Shown: positions 46,552-55,541 of the stretch, one piece after another
How the letters are laid out: each line of letters opens with the position of its first letter
Numbering within the stretch: position 1 is the first letter of the stretch
NCBI RefSeq assembly: GCF_963677725.1
Contig: NZ_OY782507.1
Location: 806,001-870,000 of the forward strand
Origin: an uncultured Cohaesibacter sp.
GTDB taxonomy: Bacteria > Pseudomonadota > Alphaproteobacteria > Rhizobiales > Cohaesibacteraceae
Direction of reading: 5' to 3'
DNA: 64,000 bases
Made by a program: the position numbers and the translations under genes
Notes under the pieces: model-generated
What the model saw: the letters and a program-made list of their open reading frames with translations, nothing else
What the model was told of the DNA's origin: nothing
Databases searched by the model: none

Positions 46552-47883
46552 TTAGGCGCGGCCGCGCACCATGGCCAGATAGGTGGCCTTCAAGGCGATT
46601 TCCTTCATCAACCAAGAAATCCAAAGCTCTTCCAGAGGCGAAATGACACCCGGGAAGCTGGGGGTGAGATTGTTGTTGTAATCAAACTCGATCAGCATGG
46701 CGCGACCGATCTTGGTAATCAGCGGACACGAGGTATAGCCGTTATAGACCTCATCAGACGTCTTGCCTTGGATGTCGGCAATCATGTGATCGATTGCCAC
46801 CGGCACCTGCCATTTGACAGACGCGGCAGTTTTGCCTTTGGGCACGCCTGCGACATCGCCAACTGCCCAGACATTTTTGAAGCGATTATGGCGCAGTTTA
46901 TATTTGTCGACATCGACCCAGCCGCCCTTTGCCATATCGCCCGGATGGATCGGCAGCGGACTGTTCAGCACGGCGTCTGGAGCCCGCATCGGGGGGATGA
47001 CGTTGGTGAAGTCATAAGGCATCTGCTTGTCGCCGTCAGGCGTTGCGAAGGTGCAGATTTTCTTGCCGGGATCGATGGCTTTGAGCACGTGATTGTAGAC
47101 CGGTTTGAAATCACGATCCTCAAACAGCATGCGGAGCTTTTCATTGACAATGGGCACGCCGAAGAAGCCATTATTGTGGGCAGCATAATGCACTTCGATC
47201 TTGCCGCGGGTGCCTTTGCGGCGGGCGCGGTCATCGGTGAGGAAGGTATATTTGAGCGGAGCGCCAGCGCATTTCATGCTGGTGGCCGGTCGATAAAAGA
47301 GACCGATTCCCCCCGTATCGGTGAAGCGATCCATTTCCTGCCAAGTGGCTTGGGCTTCCTCAGGCCCAGCATAGACCGCGCCTACACCATCCTTGCCAAT
47401 CAGACTCATTTCAAACCCTTCGATGGCGTCGAAATCGAGCATCAGGCCGGTGGTGACGAGCAAATAATCATAAGGAATGACCTTGCCGCTTTCGGTGACG
47501 ACCTTGTTGCTGTCGGGGTCAAATTCCGCAACGGCTTCCTCGATCAATTCTGCATTCGATGGCATCCATTCCCGCGTCGTGGAAACAGAGTATTGGGCGG
47601 GTTTGAGACCTGCAGCAATCAGGGTGAAGCCCGGTTGATAAAGATGACGCTTTCGGCCATCGATCAGGGTGATTTTGACCCCGTCGAGCCGGGCTGCCAA
47701 TCGATTGGCAGCGGCAAGGCCTGCGGCCCCTGCGCCAGCAATGACAATGTGGGCTTTGGTCTTGGTTTGCGCCTTGCTTTGGTTTGCTGCGGTCGCGGCA
47801 GTGAGAAGCAGCCCACTGCCTGCGGTCAGTTTAAGCAAATCCCGGCGAGATGGTCTGGCGAGCTCCTTGAGCATTTCGGACAT
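46552..47883 (-). CDS. sqr: Sulfide:quinone oxidoreductase, type II, with Tat-like signal
   Basis: SQR oxidises sulfide and passes electrons to quinone. The 443-residue flavoprotein has the FAD motif HIVIAGAGAAGLAAANRL (about 45-62) and second FAD site NVWAVGDVAGVPKGKTA. Redox cysteines are C205 in SMKCAGAPLKYTF and C386 in GYTSCPLITKIGR. These contexts match the mitochondrial-like type II SQR. The N-terminus RPSRRDLLKLT followed by a hydrophobic stretch and an Ala-rich end fits a Tat signal, so export to the periplasm is likely. GGGAGGATCC before ATG 47883 decides the start over the longer frame to 48054. Confidence 0.92.
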   Translation of the reverse strand: MSEMLKELARPSRRDLLKLTAGSGLLLTAATAANQSKAQTKTKAHIVIAGAGAAGLAAANRLAARLDGVKITLIDGRKRHLYQPGFTLIAAGLKPAQYSVSTTREWMPSNAELIEEAVAEFDPDSNKVVTESGKVIPYDYLLVTTGLMLDFDAIEGFEMSLIGKDGVGAVYAGPEEAQATWQEMDRFTDTGGIGLFYRPATSMKCAGAPLKYTFLTDDRARRKGTRGKIEVHYAAHNNGFFGVPIVNEKLRMLFEDRDFKPVYNHVLKAIDPGKKICTFATPDGDKQMPYDFTNVIPPMRAPDAVLNSPLPIHPGDMAKGGWVDVDKYKLRHNRFKNVWAVGDVAGVPKGKTAASVKWQVPVAIDHMIADIQGKTSDEVYNGYTSCPLITKIGRAMLIEFDYNNNLTPSFPGVISPLEELWISWLMKEIALKATYLAMVRGRA

Positions 47884-48437
47884 CTGGATCCTCCCGTGCT
47901 GAGCCAGTTTGCGGGGGCGTCTGTTCCATATGCATGGTGCAGATCGACGCGGAGCGCCCCTTTGTTGCGGTTTGATAATGACATAGTCACGTGGTGCCGT
48001 ATGGCGGTGTGATATATTGCGACCACCGGCCGCGCATGTCGCAGGTTCAGCCATTCATTGGTTTCGGAATCAGAAAAATTCAATTAAGTCATTGAATTTT
48101 ATGAATTAACAAAGATTTTCAGAACGATTTCCGTATCATCAATCCCGAAAGTGCGAATGGTCCAACCTCCTGTTCCTGCCTTATATTATAATTTTCTTAC
48201 TTTCGAAATATACTAAACTAAAGAAAAGCGGCAAATTATATACTACTTTATAATGAAGCTTGCTGGCTGATGCCAATGGAATTGGGTAAAGTGATCCTTT
48301 TCATTGGTGTATGGAATGGAAAAAGCATGAGCCGATGACTGGCAAGTGGGGCAGCTTGCTGATAAATTGCCATCTCCTATTTGGGTTTCACAGCCCCTCC
48401 CTCCCGACGATCTCACCTGATCCAACAAGGATGTTCG
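47884..48437. other. Intergenic region between sqr and M20 peptidase genes
   Basis: A divergent spacer of about 550 bases, very AT-rich at 48080-48260. It contains a perfect 10-bp-arm inverted repeat (listed separately). I see no gene with supporting features. Confidence 0.5.
48075..48100. promoter_or_regulatory. Inverted repeat AAAATTCAAT-N6-ATTGAATTTT upstream of sqr
   Basis: Perfect 10-bp arms (48075-48084, 48091-48100) and a 6-base spacer. It lies about 190 bases before the sqr start and 340 before the peptidase. The core ATTC and GAAT halves resemble ArsR-family operators, but the half-site spacing (12 bases) is wider than the BigR/SqrR pattern I recall. It is a candidate operator. Confidence 0.5.
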
Positions 48438-49829
48438 ATGTCAAATCTTGATGCTGTACTTGATCATATCGATACTCATATCGATGAGTCTCTGTCCCGT
48501 CTCGAAGCGCTGGTGCGCTTCAAGTCCATTTCGACGGACCCAGCCTATAATGGCGAGTGCAGAAAAGCCGCTGAATGGCTGGTTGGTGAGCTAAATGACA
48601 TTGGCTTTAAGGCAGAGATCCGGGATACACCCGGTCACCCGATGGTTGTTGCCCATGATGCAGACTTGAGTGAAAAATCCGGCACGAGCGTTCTGTTTTA
48701 TGGCCATTATGATGTTCAGCCAGTTGACCCGATCGAGCTATGGAAAACCGACCCGTTTGAACCCACCATTGTCGAGCGCGACGGTGTGAAAATGATGATG
48801 GGCCGTGGCACCTCTGATGACAAAGGCCAGCTGCTGACCTTTGTGGAGGCATGCCGCGCCTATAAGGCGGTGACCGGGTCGCTGCCGCTGGCTGTGTCTA
48901 TCCTGTTTGAAGGGGAAGAGGAAAGCGGCTCGCCGAGTCTGTTGCCATTCCTGCATGAAAACAAGGATGAGCTTTCGAAAGACCTTGCGCTTGTCTGCGA
49001 TACTTGCATGTTTGATGCTGATACCCCAAGCATCACAACAATGCTGCGTGGTTTGGTGGGTGAGGAAATCACTATTACAGCGGCCGACCGCGACTTGCAT
49101 TCTGGCATGTATGGCGGTCCTGCGGCCAACCCGATCCGCATTTTAAGCAAAATCCTTGCCGACCTGCATGACGAAAATGGCCGGGTGCAGATCCCTGATT
49201 TCTATGAAGGCGTTGAAGAGCTGACGCCAGAGGTCAAGGCGCAGTGGGATGCGTTGCAGTTTGATGGCAAGAGCTTTCTCTCAGAGGTCGATCTGTCCAT
49301 CCCTGCTGGCGAGACAGGCTACAGTGTTTACGAACAGATCAATGCGCGCCCGACTTGTGAGTTCAATGGCATTAGCGGCGGCTATACAGGCGATGGCTTC
49401 AAAACGGTGATTGCTTCCAAGGCATCCGCGAAAGTTTCCTGTCGACTGGTGGGCAAACAAGATCCAGACAAGATCCGCGAAAATCTGCGGGCCTTTGTAG
49501 AAGCGCGCGTTCCTGCGGACTGCACGGTCACCTTTGAAGAGCATGGTGCAGGACCGGCTCACAGCCTGTCGCCAGATTTTGCTCCGTTGGCCAAAGGGAC
49601 TGCCGCCCTCAAAGACGAATGGAACAAGGATGCCATTCTCATGGGTATGGGTGGTTCAATCCCGATCGTTGGGGAATTCAAAACGATCCTTGGCATGGAC
49701 TCGATGCTGATTGGTTTTGCGCTGGATGAAGACAACATTCATTCGCCGAACGAGAAATACAATGTAAAGAGCTACCACAAGGGCATTCGCTCCTGGGCAC
49801 GGGTGATTTCTTCACTCGCTGACGCCTGA
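48438..49829 (+). CDS. M20 family metallopeptidase (dipeptidase type)
   Basis: A 463-residue cytoplasmic peptidase. VLFYGHYDVQPVDPIELWKT carries the first metal ligands, GRGTSDDKGQLLTFVEACRA the bridging Asp, and LFEGEEESGSPSLLPFL the catalytic Glu pair. The central lid domain follows, with HSGMYGGPAANPI. No signal peptide is present. Di- or tripeptides or N-acyl amino acids are possible substrates. ATG 48438 has AAGGA upstream and fits the family start. Confidence 0.92.
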   Translation: MSNLDAVLDHIDTHIDESLSRLEALVRFKSISTDPAYNGECRKAAEWLVGELNDIGFKAEIRDTPGHPMVVAHDADLSEKSGTSVLFYGHYDVQPVDPIELWKTDPFEPTIVERDGVKMMMGRGTSDDKGQLLTFVEACRAYKAVTGSLPLAVSILFEGEEESGSPSLLPFLHENKDELSKDLALVCDTCMFDADTPSITTMLRGLVGEEITITAADRDLHSGMYGGPAANPIRILSKILADLHDENGRVQIPDFYEGVEELTPEVKAQWDALQFDGKSFLSEVDLSIPAGETGYSVYEQINARPTCEFNGISGGYTGDGFKTVIASKASAKVSCRLVGKQDPDKIRENLRAFVEARVPADCTVTFEEHGAGPAHSLSPDFAPLAKGTAALKDEWNKDAILMGMGGSIPIVGEFKTILGMDSMLIGFALDEDNIHSPNEKYNVKSYHKGIRSWARVISSLADA

Positions 49830-49854
49830 TGGATAGCGCCGATTGACTGAAACG

Positions 49855-49884
49855 CAAAAAGCCGGGCATTGCCCGGCTTTTTCT
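49855..49884. terminator. Bidirectional terminator between M20 peptidase and ferritin genes
   Basis: The hairpin AAAAAGCCGGGC / GCCCGGCTTTTT with a short loop has A-run and T-run flanks between converging genes. Confidence 0.92.
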
Positions 49885-49908
49885 TGGTGTCTTGCTTGCA
49901 AGAGGCCC

Positions 49909-50418
49909 TTATTCTTCGGTCATTGGAGCGGGTGAGCGCTGTCCCAGACGGTCATCCATATCTTGCAGGTTCCATTCATCGTCTCCGGCAGCCAGAGCCA
50001 GTTTGTAGTTGCGGCGGAACGTATCCTCTTCCTCTACCTGCTCTTCGAGGAACCATTGCAACATGGCGGTGGTGCCATATTCACGGGCTTCAGCAGCGGC
50101 AGAGAAGATGTCGTGGATTGCAGCGGTGACATGCTTTTCATGCTCATATGCGGTTTTCCAGGCATCGGCAGGGGAATCAAATTCGGCCTGTGGCGCGTCC
50201 AGATTGCCGATTGTGATGCGGGCACCGCGTTTTTCCATGAAATCGAACAATTTGCGGGCATGCTCATGCTCTTCAATAGAATGCGCCTGAAACCATTTCG
50301 CCATCCCGGTCAGATCCAGCGATGCAAAATAAGCCGCAATCGACATATAGAGGTGAGAGGCAAACAGCTCGCTGTTGATTTGTGCATTGAGTTTTTCAGC
50401 AACTGTATCGTTAAGCAT
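49909..50418 (-). CDS. ftnA: Non-haem ferritin
   Basis: A 169-residue ferritin that stores iron as ferrihydrite in a 24-subunit shell. The ferroxidase ligands are in SELFASHLYMSIAAYF, HSIEEHEHARKLFDFMEKRG and WFLEEQVEEEDTF. The start is placed at ATG 50418 (MLNDTVAEKLNAQINSE), because it aligns with E. coli FtnA and AAGGA lies nine bases upstream. The ATG at 50427 would have no space for the ribosome site. It is a single gene. I saw no clear Irr or Fur box in the 300 bases upstream. Confidence 0.95.
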   Translation of the reverse strand: MLNDTVAEKLNAQINSELFASHLYMSIAAYFASLDLTGMAKWFQAHSIEEHEHARKLFDFMEKRGARITIGNLDAPQAEFDSPADAWKTAYEHEKHVTAAIHDIFSAAAEAREYGTTAMLQWFLEEQVEEEDTFRRNYKLALAAGDDEWNLQDMDDRLGQRSPAPMTEE

Positions 50419-50735
50419 GAAATTCATTCCTTGTCATGAGATTGCCACCCTTGGCAGGTAGCCGGACGCAAAGGATCGCAGACGTTCGCTTTTTTGCGCG
50501 ATTTGTTGAATGTAAACCGCATATTAAGGCAAGATCAATGCAAATAAGATGGTTAATCACGTGCTTTTCCCCATTAGACGACCTTGACTACTTTCACCTG
50601 CTGAAACGAGGTGATAGGCTCTCGAACAACTGGGGGAATTGAACCAACAACCCGTTCCATCAAGGCTATCTTGAGCGGGTGTGTTCGGATCAGAAGAGGC
50701 CAGAAAAACCAAAAAGAAAGAAGCCAATAAAGTTC
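50419..50735. other. Intergenic region between ferritin and DUF1131 lipoprotein genes
   Basis: About 315 bases, AT-rich around 50505-50560. It must contain both divergent promoters. No gene or certain regulatory dyad was recognised. Confidence 0.45.
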
Positions 50736-51326
50736 ATGCAAGTATTCCTTTCTACTATCCTGCGCCCTGCCGTCTTGCTGCTTTTGAGCGGAATGCTCGC
50801 GGCTTGCGGTGTTTCCATGGGACCCATTGCCAATCAGGGCGCCGCCCCTCCACCCAAAGCCGTGCTTGCTGTCACTGATGCCGGGGTTGGCGGTCTTACG
50901 TCTGAGACCCATTATGGGCCGAAAGCCATTGGCGAAGCGATGCCCGGCTATCAGATCGAGACCATTCAGACTGCCGGGGAAACAGGCACGCAATGGACCT
51001 ATGCGGCTTTTCTCAATGGTTTGCAGATGGCACAGATCTTCAAGGGGACAGGTGGCAAGATCGGTGTGGTTCATGGTGTCGGCGATGCGGTTGCCGGCCC
51101 GAATGGAGAACGACTCGGCATGACCTTTGCGCAGTCGCGTCTGCCGCGCAGTGCCTGCCGGGTTGGCAAGGGTCTTTGGCGCGGTATGGGGATTTGTCAG
51201 GCGGCCAACACCGAAAAAGTAACGCTGATCTTTGCGATTGCCGGCTTCTTGGGTCCGTTTGATCGATTGCCTCCAGCCAATCAGTTCGATCAGGCCACCC
51301 TGCAGCGTATTCTTTGGACACCTTGA
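50736..51326 (+). CDS. DUF1131 (YfeY-like) lipoprotein
   Basis: A 196-residue protein. It begins with a lipoprotein signal: MQVFLSTILRPAVLLLLSGM then LAAC. The mature part matches DUF1131, known in E. coli as the RpoE-regulated lipoprotein YfeY: AVTDAGVGGLTSETHYGPKA and GGKIGVVHGVGDAV, and a cysteine pair around SACRVGKGLWRGMGICQ. The role is unknown; envelope stress is implied by the family name. ATG 50736 is chosen because it starts the signal peptide; the longer frame from 50679 is unlikely. No ECF sigma factor is nearby. Confidence 0.85.
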   Translation: MQVFLSTILRPAVLLLLSGMLAACGVSMGPIANQGAAPPPKAVLAVTDAGVGGLTSETHYGPKAIGEAMPGYQIETIQTAGETGTQWTYAAFLNGLQMAQIFKGTGGKIGVVHGVGDAVAGPNGERLGMTFAQSRLPRSACRVGKGLWRGMGICQAANTEKVTLIFAIAGFLGPFDRLPPANQFDQATLQRILWTP

Positions 51327-51576
51327 CGTCTGCCTTATCCGAACGCCCTTTCGTAGCAGAAGGATAGGTGGGAAAACAGGCTTGCGCATTTTCAAAGTGC
51401 CTGTTGTTGGTCAAAATGCTCCGAATGCACAAAAGTGCGATATAAGATCTTGCCTTAAAAACGTGCAGATGCATGTTTATACTCTAATGACATTTTTGAA
51501 TTGGACCTTCACGTAAATGCAAAATCCACTTGCAGTGATTAATCAGGACGCAACAACAGGCAAACGAGGCAAAGCA

Positions 51577-53241
51577 ATGGCCCGTGCCTTTCCTGCGTCA
51601 TTTGCATTGCTCGTCGGACTTTTGCTCTCTGGCACCGCATTGGCGGATGGACGGATCGAAGCCGTCAACTACATTGTGCAGGATACACCGCAGGATTTGG
51701 GTAGCGATTTGCTTCCCCTTTCCCCAACGCCTGATCCGGCCCAGATGAAGCTGGTTCAAAGCAAGGATGAAACACCCCCGACGCTGCAAAAAGAACCCAC
51801 TCCCCGCCCGGCTGCCGATGCTGGCGCGGATGCTCCATTGGTCCCGGCAGCTCCGGCAAAACCGGTTGAGAGCATGCCACGCGCGATGACCAGCCCGGTT
51901 CTGGAAAATGTACCCACAACGCTCGACAAGTCTCAGATGAGCGAAACGATGAGTGAGCCCGCTTCGAATTCTTCCAAGGCGAGCGATCCTGCGCCTGTTG
52001 CCGACCCGGCGGAGCAGCCTGAAAATCCTTCCACCGTCAACCAAACACAAGAGACCGGTCAGAGCGATGAGACGCCCGAAGGGCCCCGCCTGCGCAAGCG
52101 CTTTTCCGTGCTTTTCACCGAACAACGCCCGTTCCTCCTTTATGCGCAAGATGCCTCCATTTCCTATCTGATGCCCAACGCGCTGGTGGAGCATCCCTGG
52201 ATCAGCCGGATCTTGCGCGGGAACCTTGAAGACCGGGCGCTTTCGAAATGGCAGACATTACGAAAGCAGCTCAAGAACGGACAAGCTGACGCCAACGGAA
52301 CAGATCGGCCAGCGCTGGTTATTTCCGGTCGCGTGGAGGACCGTTTTTCTTCGTCCGAACTCAGCTCGCTGTTTCTCAAGGAAACTCTCACAAAAAGCGA
52401 TGCGAGCAAGCATGTGCAGCTGTTCAGCTTCAATTTTGACCACCGCACGAAGCAGGCCTTTGGCTTGCGCGACCTGTTCCGAAGCCAGAATGAAGATGCG
52501 CTAAAAGCCACCATCAATCTGATTGCGGCCTATATGCGGGCCGATATCGTGCGCCAAAAATCCGTTCGCCTCGGAACACCAATCAGCATTGATCAGGATT
52601 CGTGGCTGAAGGATCTCAATCCCGATCTCAACTTGCTCAGGACCTTTACTCTGGTGCCTTCAAAAATATCTGGCAAGATTGCGGGACTGACCTTCCATTT
52701 CAATCCCGGTTTGCTTGGCGCTGAGTCAGATGGTCCCTATGCCGTCTATATTCCGGCTGCGATCTTTGCTGCTGCTCTTGATGATTCCTTTGCAGGCCTG
52801 TTTGAGGGGGAAGCCATGCTGGTCTCTCGCCATACAGCGACCGGATTCTCAACTGCAAGTGTCAATCTTGATGGCCTGCGACCAAATGCAGAGCTGGGTG
52901 GCGACATGCTCATCGAGGGTGAAGTGCCCGGCAACTGGTGCGATGGCTTCCATCTCACTCTTGTTGATAAAAAAACCGGTCAAATCGTCACAGAAGCGCT
53001 TATCGAATTGCTGCCATCCCTGCCACCCTATGGTCTTGCGGGTAACATGATGCGATTCCGTGCCGAATTGCCGGTTTCTGGCAGTGGCGGCCAACAGGGC
53101 CAGTTGACGTTCGAGCCATATGCCGTGGAAACCGAAGGGGACCGGGTTGTTTTGCGACCCCAGAGTGCCTGTGAAGTGGACAGCGTGATGACGTTGCCCG
53201 ACCCAACACGTGATTCCATCGCCATTCCAGTTACTTATTGA
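51577..53241 (+). CDS. Exported protein with RsiV-like (DUF3298) C-terminal domain
   Basis: A 554-residue protein with a signal peptide (MARAFPASFALLVGLLLSGT then ALA). A Pro/Ser/Thr-rich linker of about 150 residues follows. Then comes a domain resembling RsiV/PdaC (DUF3298): VISGRVEDRFSSSELSSLFL, HRTKQAFGLRDLFRSQNEDA and IAGLTFHFNPGLLGAESDGP. The last 150 residues are extra beta-rich sequence not in RsiV. No membrane anchor or anti-sigma segment is present, so it is not a classic anti-sigma factor. It follows the DUF1131 lipoprotein gene on the same strand by 250 bases. Confidence 0.78.
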   Translation: MARAFPASFALLVGLLLSGTALADGRIEAVNYIVQDTPQDLGSDLLPLSPTPDPAQMKLVQSKDETPPTLQKEPTPRPAADAGADAPLVPAAPAKPVESMPRAMTSPVLENVPTTLDKSQMSETMSEPASNSSKASDPAPVADPAEQPENPSTVNQTQETGQSDETPEGPRLRKRFSVLFTEQRPFLLYAQDASISYLMPNALVEHPWISRILRGNLEDRALSKWQTLRKQLKNGQADANGTDRPALVISGRVEDRFSSSELSSLFLKETLTKSDASKHVQLFSFNFDHRTKQAFGLRDLFRSQNEDALKATINLIAAYMRADIVRQKSVRLGTPISIDQDSWLKDLNPDLNLLRTFTLVPSKISGKIAGLTFHFNPGLLGAESDGPYAVYIPAAIFAAALDDSFAGLFEGEAMLVSRHTATGFSTASVNLDGLRPNAELGGDMLIEGEVPGNWCDGFHLTLVDKKTGQIVTEALIELLPSLPPYGLAGNMMRFRAELPVSGSGGQQGQLTFEPYAVETEGDRVVLRPQSACEVDSVMTLPDPTRDSIAIPVTY

Positions 53242-53454
53242 TTGTTTACACACTGATCCGGATGATCGCGCTTGGCCCGGGTTGTTAGTTGGACCATTTG
53301 GTCAGGCAGACATTTGGCGATTTATACGATAGACCAATTGGGAACATCCATTGAAGGCGATTCAATGCCTTTCATGGATCTGGGTTCGCGGAACCTGACT
53401 TTAAGATGTCCGAAACGAATAAAGCTCGCTGCAGCGGGCCAAGGAAGCACTGTT

Positions 53455-54462
53455 ATGGTACCTGATCGTCTGAATGCGGAGAAACTGTCGGAGCAAATTC
53501 TGGAAGGCAACAGGTCAGCTTTGGCGCGCGCCATCACGCTGGTTGAGAGCCGCAAGCCTGATCATAGAAAGATTGCTCACGACCTGTTGACCCGGCTTTT
53601 GCCCCATTCTGGCAAAGCTCACCGCGTTGGCATCACCGGGGTGCCCGGCGTTGGCAAATCGACGACGATCGACCAGCTGGGCTCCAACCTGACGGCTGCT
53701 GGCCACAAGGTTGCTGTCCTGGCCGTGGATCCGTCCTCAACCCGCACCGGCGGTTCGATCCTTGGCGACAAAACCCGCATGGAACAGCTTTGCACGGACA
53801 CCAACGCCTTCATTCGTCCTTCTCCTTCTGCGGGCACATTGGGTGGTGTGGCGGCACGGACACGGGAATCGATGTTCCTGTGTGAAGCCGCTGGTTATGA
53901 TGTCATTCTTGTCGAGACCGTTGGCATCGGCCAGTCGGAAACGACGGTTGCAGACATGGTGGATTTCTTCCTTGTTCTGATGCTGCCCGGCGCAGGTGAC
54001 GAATTGCAGGGCATCAAAAAAGGTGTGCTGGAAATCGCCGACATGATCGCCATCAACAAGGCAGATGGTGATGGTTGGGCACGCGCCCGCAAGGCGGCAG
54101 CTCAATATCGCACCGCGCTGCACATCATGAAGCCGACCAGCCCGAACTGGAGCCCTCCGGTCATGACCATTTCGGGTCTGGCCAACGAGAGCCTCGATAA
54201 AATGTGGAAACAGGTCGAACTGCATCAGGAGAAATTGTCGGAAACCGGCGAGTTTCAAACGAAACGCAGTGAACAGCAGGTGCGCTGGATGTGGGCAATG
54301 CTGGAAGACCGCATGCGCGCCATGTTGCATGAAAATGCCAGCGTTCAGAGTTTGTTGCAACAGGTTGAGCATTCCGTCGAGATTGGTGAACTGCCTGCTT
54401 CTGTTGCGGTTGAGAATGTTCTGGACCGCTTGCTGACAAGTTTGAGAAGCGGGAATTCCTAA
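53455..54462 (+). CDS. meaB: MeaB/ArgK-type GTPase, chaperone of methylmalonyl-CoA mutase
   Basis: A G3E-family P-loop GTPase that protects and reloads cobalamin in methylmalonyl-CoA mutase. The 335-residue product has Walker A GVPGVGKST (62-70), the switch region VDPSSTRTGGSILGDKTRM, the ETVGIGQSE block, and the base motif NKAD. The C-terminal dimerisation region follows. ATG 53455 has AAGGAAG nine bases upstream; the longer frame to 53272 is not supported. The mut genes lie about 14 kb upstream on the other strand, so it is detached from its client. Confidence 0.94.
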   Translation: MVPDRLNAEKLSEQILEGNRSALARAITLVESRKPDHRKIAHDLLTRLLPHSGKAHRVGITGVPGVGKSTTIDQLGSNLTAAGHKVAVLAVDPSSTRTGGSILGDKTRMEQLCTDTNAFIRPSPSAGTLGGVAARTRESMFLCEAAGYDVILVETVGIGQSETTVADMVDFFLVLMLPGAGDELQGIKKGVLEIADMIAINKADGDGWARARKAAAQYRTALHIMKPTSPNWSPPVMTISGLANESLDKMWKQVELHQEKLSETGEFQTKRSEQQVRWMWAMLEDRMRAMLHENASVQSLLQQVEHSVEIGELPASVAVENVLDRLLTSLRSGNS

Positions 54463-54631
54463 CTGGATTTGGCGGAATGAATTTCGTATATGTTCATTTT
54501 GCCTACATATTGAACAAAAAATGTGTATCGTCTCAAGGGGACTAGACTTAGACACCTTCAAATCACCATAAGTTTGCCAAGTGTTCCGTAGGAGTTCATC
54601 AGGTGAAGCTTACTGGGAAGGTCAGGTTTCA

Positions 54632-55486
54632 ATGGTGCGACAAAGCAGACAAGTCTTGATCGCGGATCAATCCGCGATCAACCGGGAAGAGCTTTCAAAG
54701 CTCTTTCAACAAGCAGGCATGCCGGTTGACCTTACGGAAGCCGCGACACTGGAAGACTGTTTGAACAAGCTGAAAAAAGCCAGGAAGCACCCATTTGATC
54801 TGGCGCTGATTGGCAGCTTTTCAGATGTAGATCAAACTGAAATGCCATCGAGGCTTGCTACGCTCGGCGATGAAACCGTCATTGTCTTGATTACGGACGC
54901 TCCAAACCCCGCTCTTTTTGAGAAAGCCCTCCATTCTGCGATCTATGATTGCCTGATCGCACCGGTCGAGTTGCAAGACATCAACCGGGTGATGAAGCGT
55001 GCGAGCATTCCCAAAGACCCTTTGCCGATCCTGATTGTCGACGATACGCGTGTCATGCGCAAAGTGGTGATGAAGGTTCTGAATGAAAGCGAATTCTCGC
55101 TGGCGATTTCGGAAGCAGAATCCTGCGACATGGCGGTGTCTCTATGCCGCAAAATCCCTTATTATTGCACGTTTCTTGATCTGAACATTCGGGTTCAGGA
55201 CGGTTTGCAAACAGCCCGGAATATTCTCAAGTTACAGCCCAAATGCCGTATCGTGCTGATGTCGACAAGCGATGCCGATATGCGCGCGGATATTGAGAAA
55301 AACGGTTTGGCCAGTTTTCTGCTCAAGCCCTTTTATCCAAAAGACATCAACCGCTTGCTGCACACATTTCTTGGGTTGGAGCAGCCCAACCTGACCAATC
55401 CGGACTTCTTGGCCAGCGGCGGGGCGCCATCTGACGATGTGTCCAATGATCCTGACAAGGATGACAGGGAATATATTCTGGTGTAG
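54632..55486 (+). CDS. Double receiver-domain protein, first receiver degenerate
   Basis: A 284-residue protein with two receiver domains. The first (about 6-125) lacks the phospho-Asp (LALIGSFS at the strand-3 position) and the lysine (CLIAPVEL). The second (about 132-250) is complete: acidic pair D137/D138 in LIVDDTRVMRK, phospho-Asp 183 in FLDLNIRVQDG, S211/T212 in LMSTSDADM and K232 in LLKPFYPKDI. A short acidic tail follows. No output domain is present, so it probably signals by protein contact, in the CheY or DivK manner. ATG 54632 is the likely start. No kinase gene lies beside it. Confidence 0.85.
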   Translation: MVRQSRQVLIADQSAINREELSKLFQQAGMPVDLTEAATLEDCLNKLKKARKHPFDLALIGSFSDVDQTEMPSRLATLGDETVIVLITDAPNPALFEKALHSAIYDCLIAPVELQDINRVMKRASIPKDPLPILIVDDTRVMRKVVMKVLNESEFSLAISEAESCDMAVSLCRKIPYYCTFLDLNIRVQDGLQTARNILKLQPKCRIVLMSTSDADMRADIEKNGLASFLLKPFYPKDINRLLHTFLGLEQPNLTNPDFLASGGAPSDDVSNDPDKDDREYILV

Positions 55487-55541
55487 TCCAGATTTCACTC
55501 TGGCAATTCGCTCGGGGATTTCACTCGGGCAACGGAATGGC

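Noticed and set aside
46513-48012. 499-codon plus-strand open frame opposite sqr
   Set aside because: It is a shadow. The minus-strand frame encodes a clear SQR with FAD and cysteine motifs and a good ribosome site.
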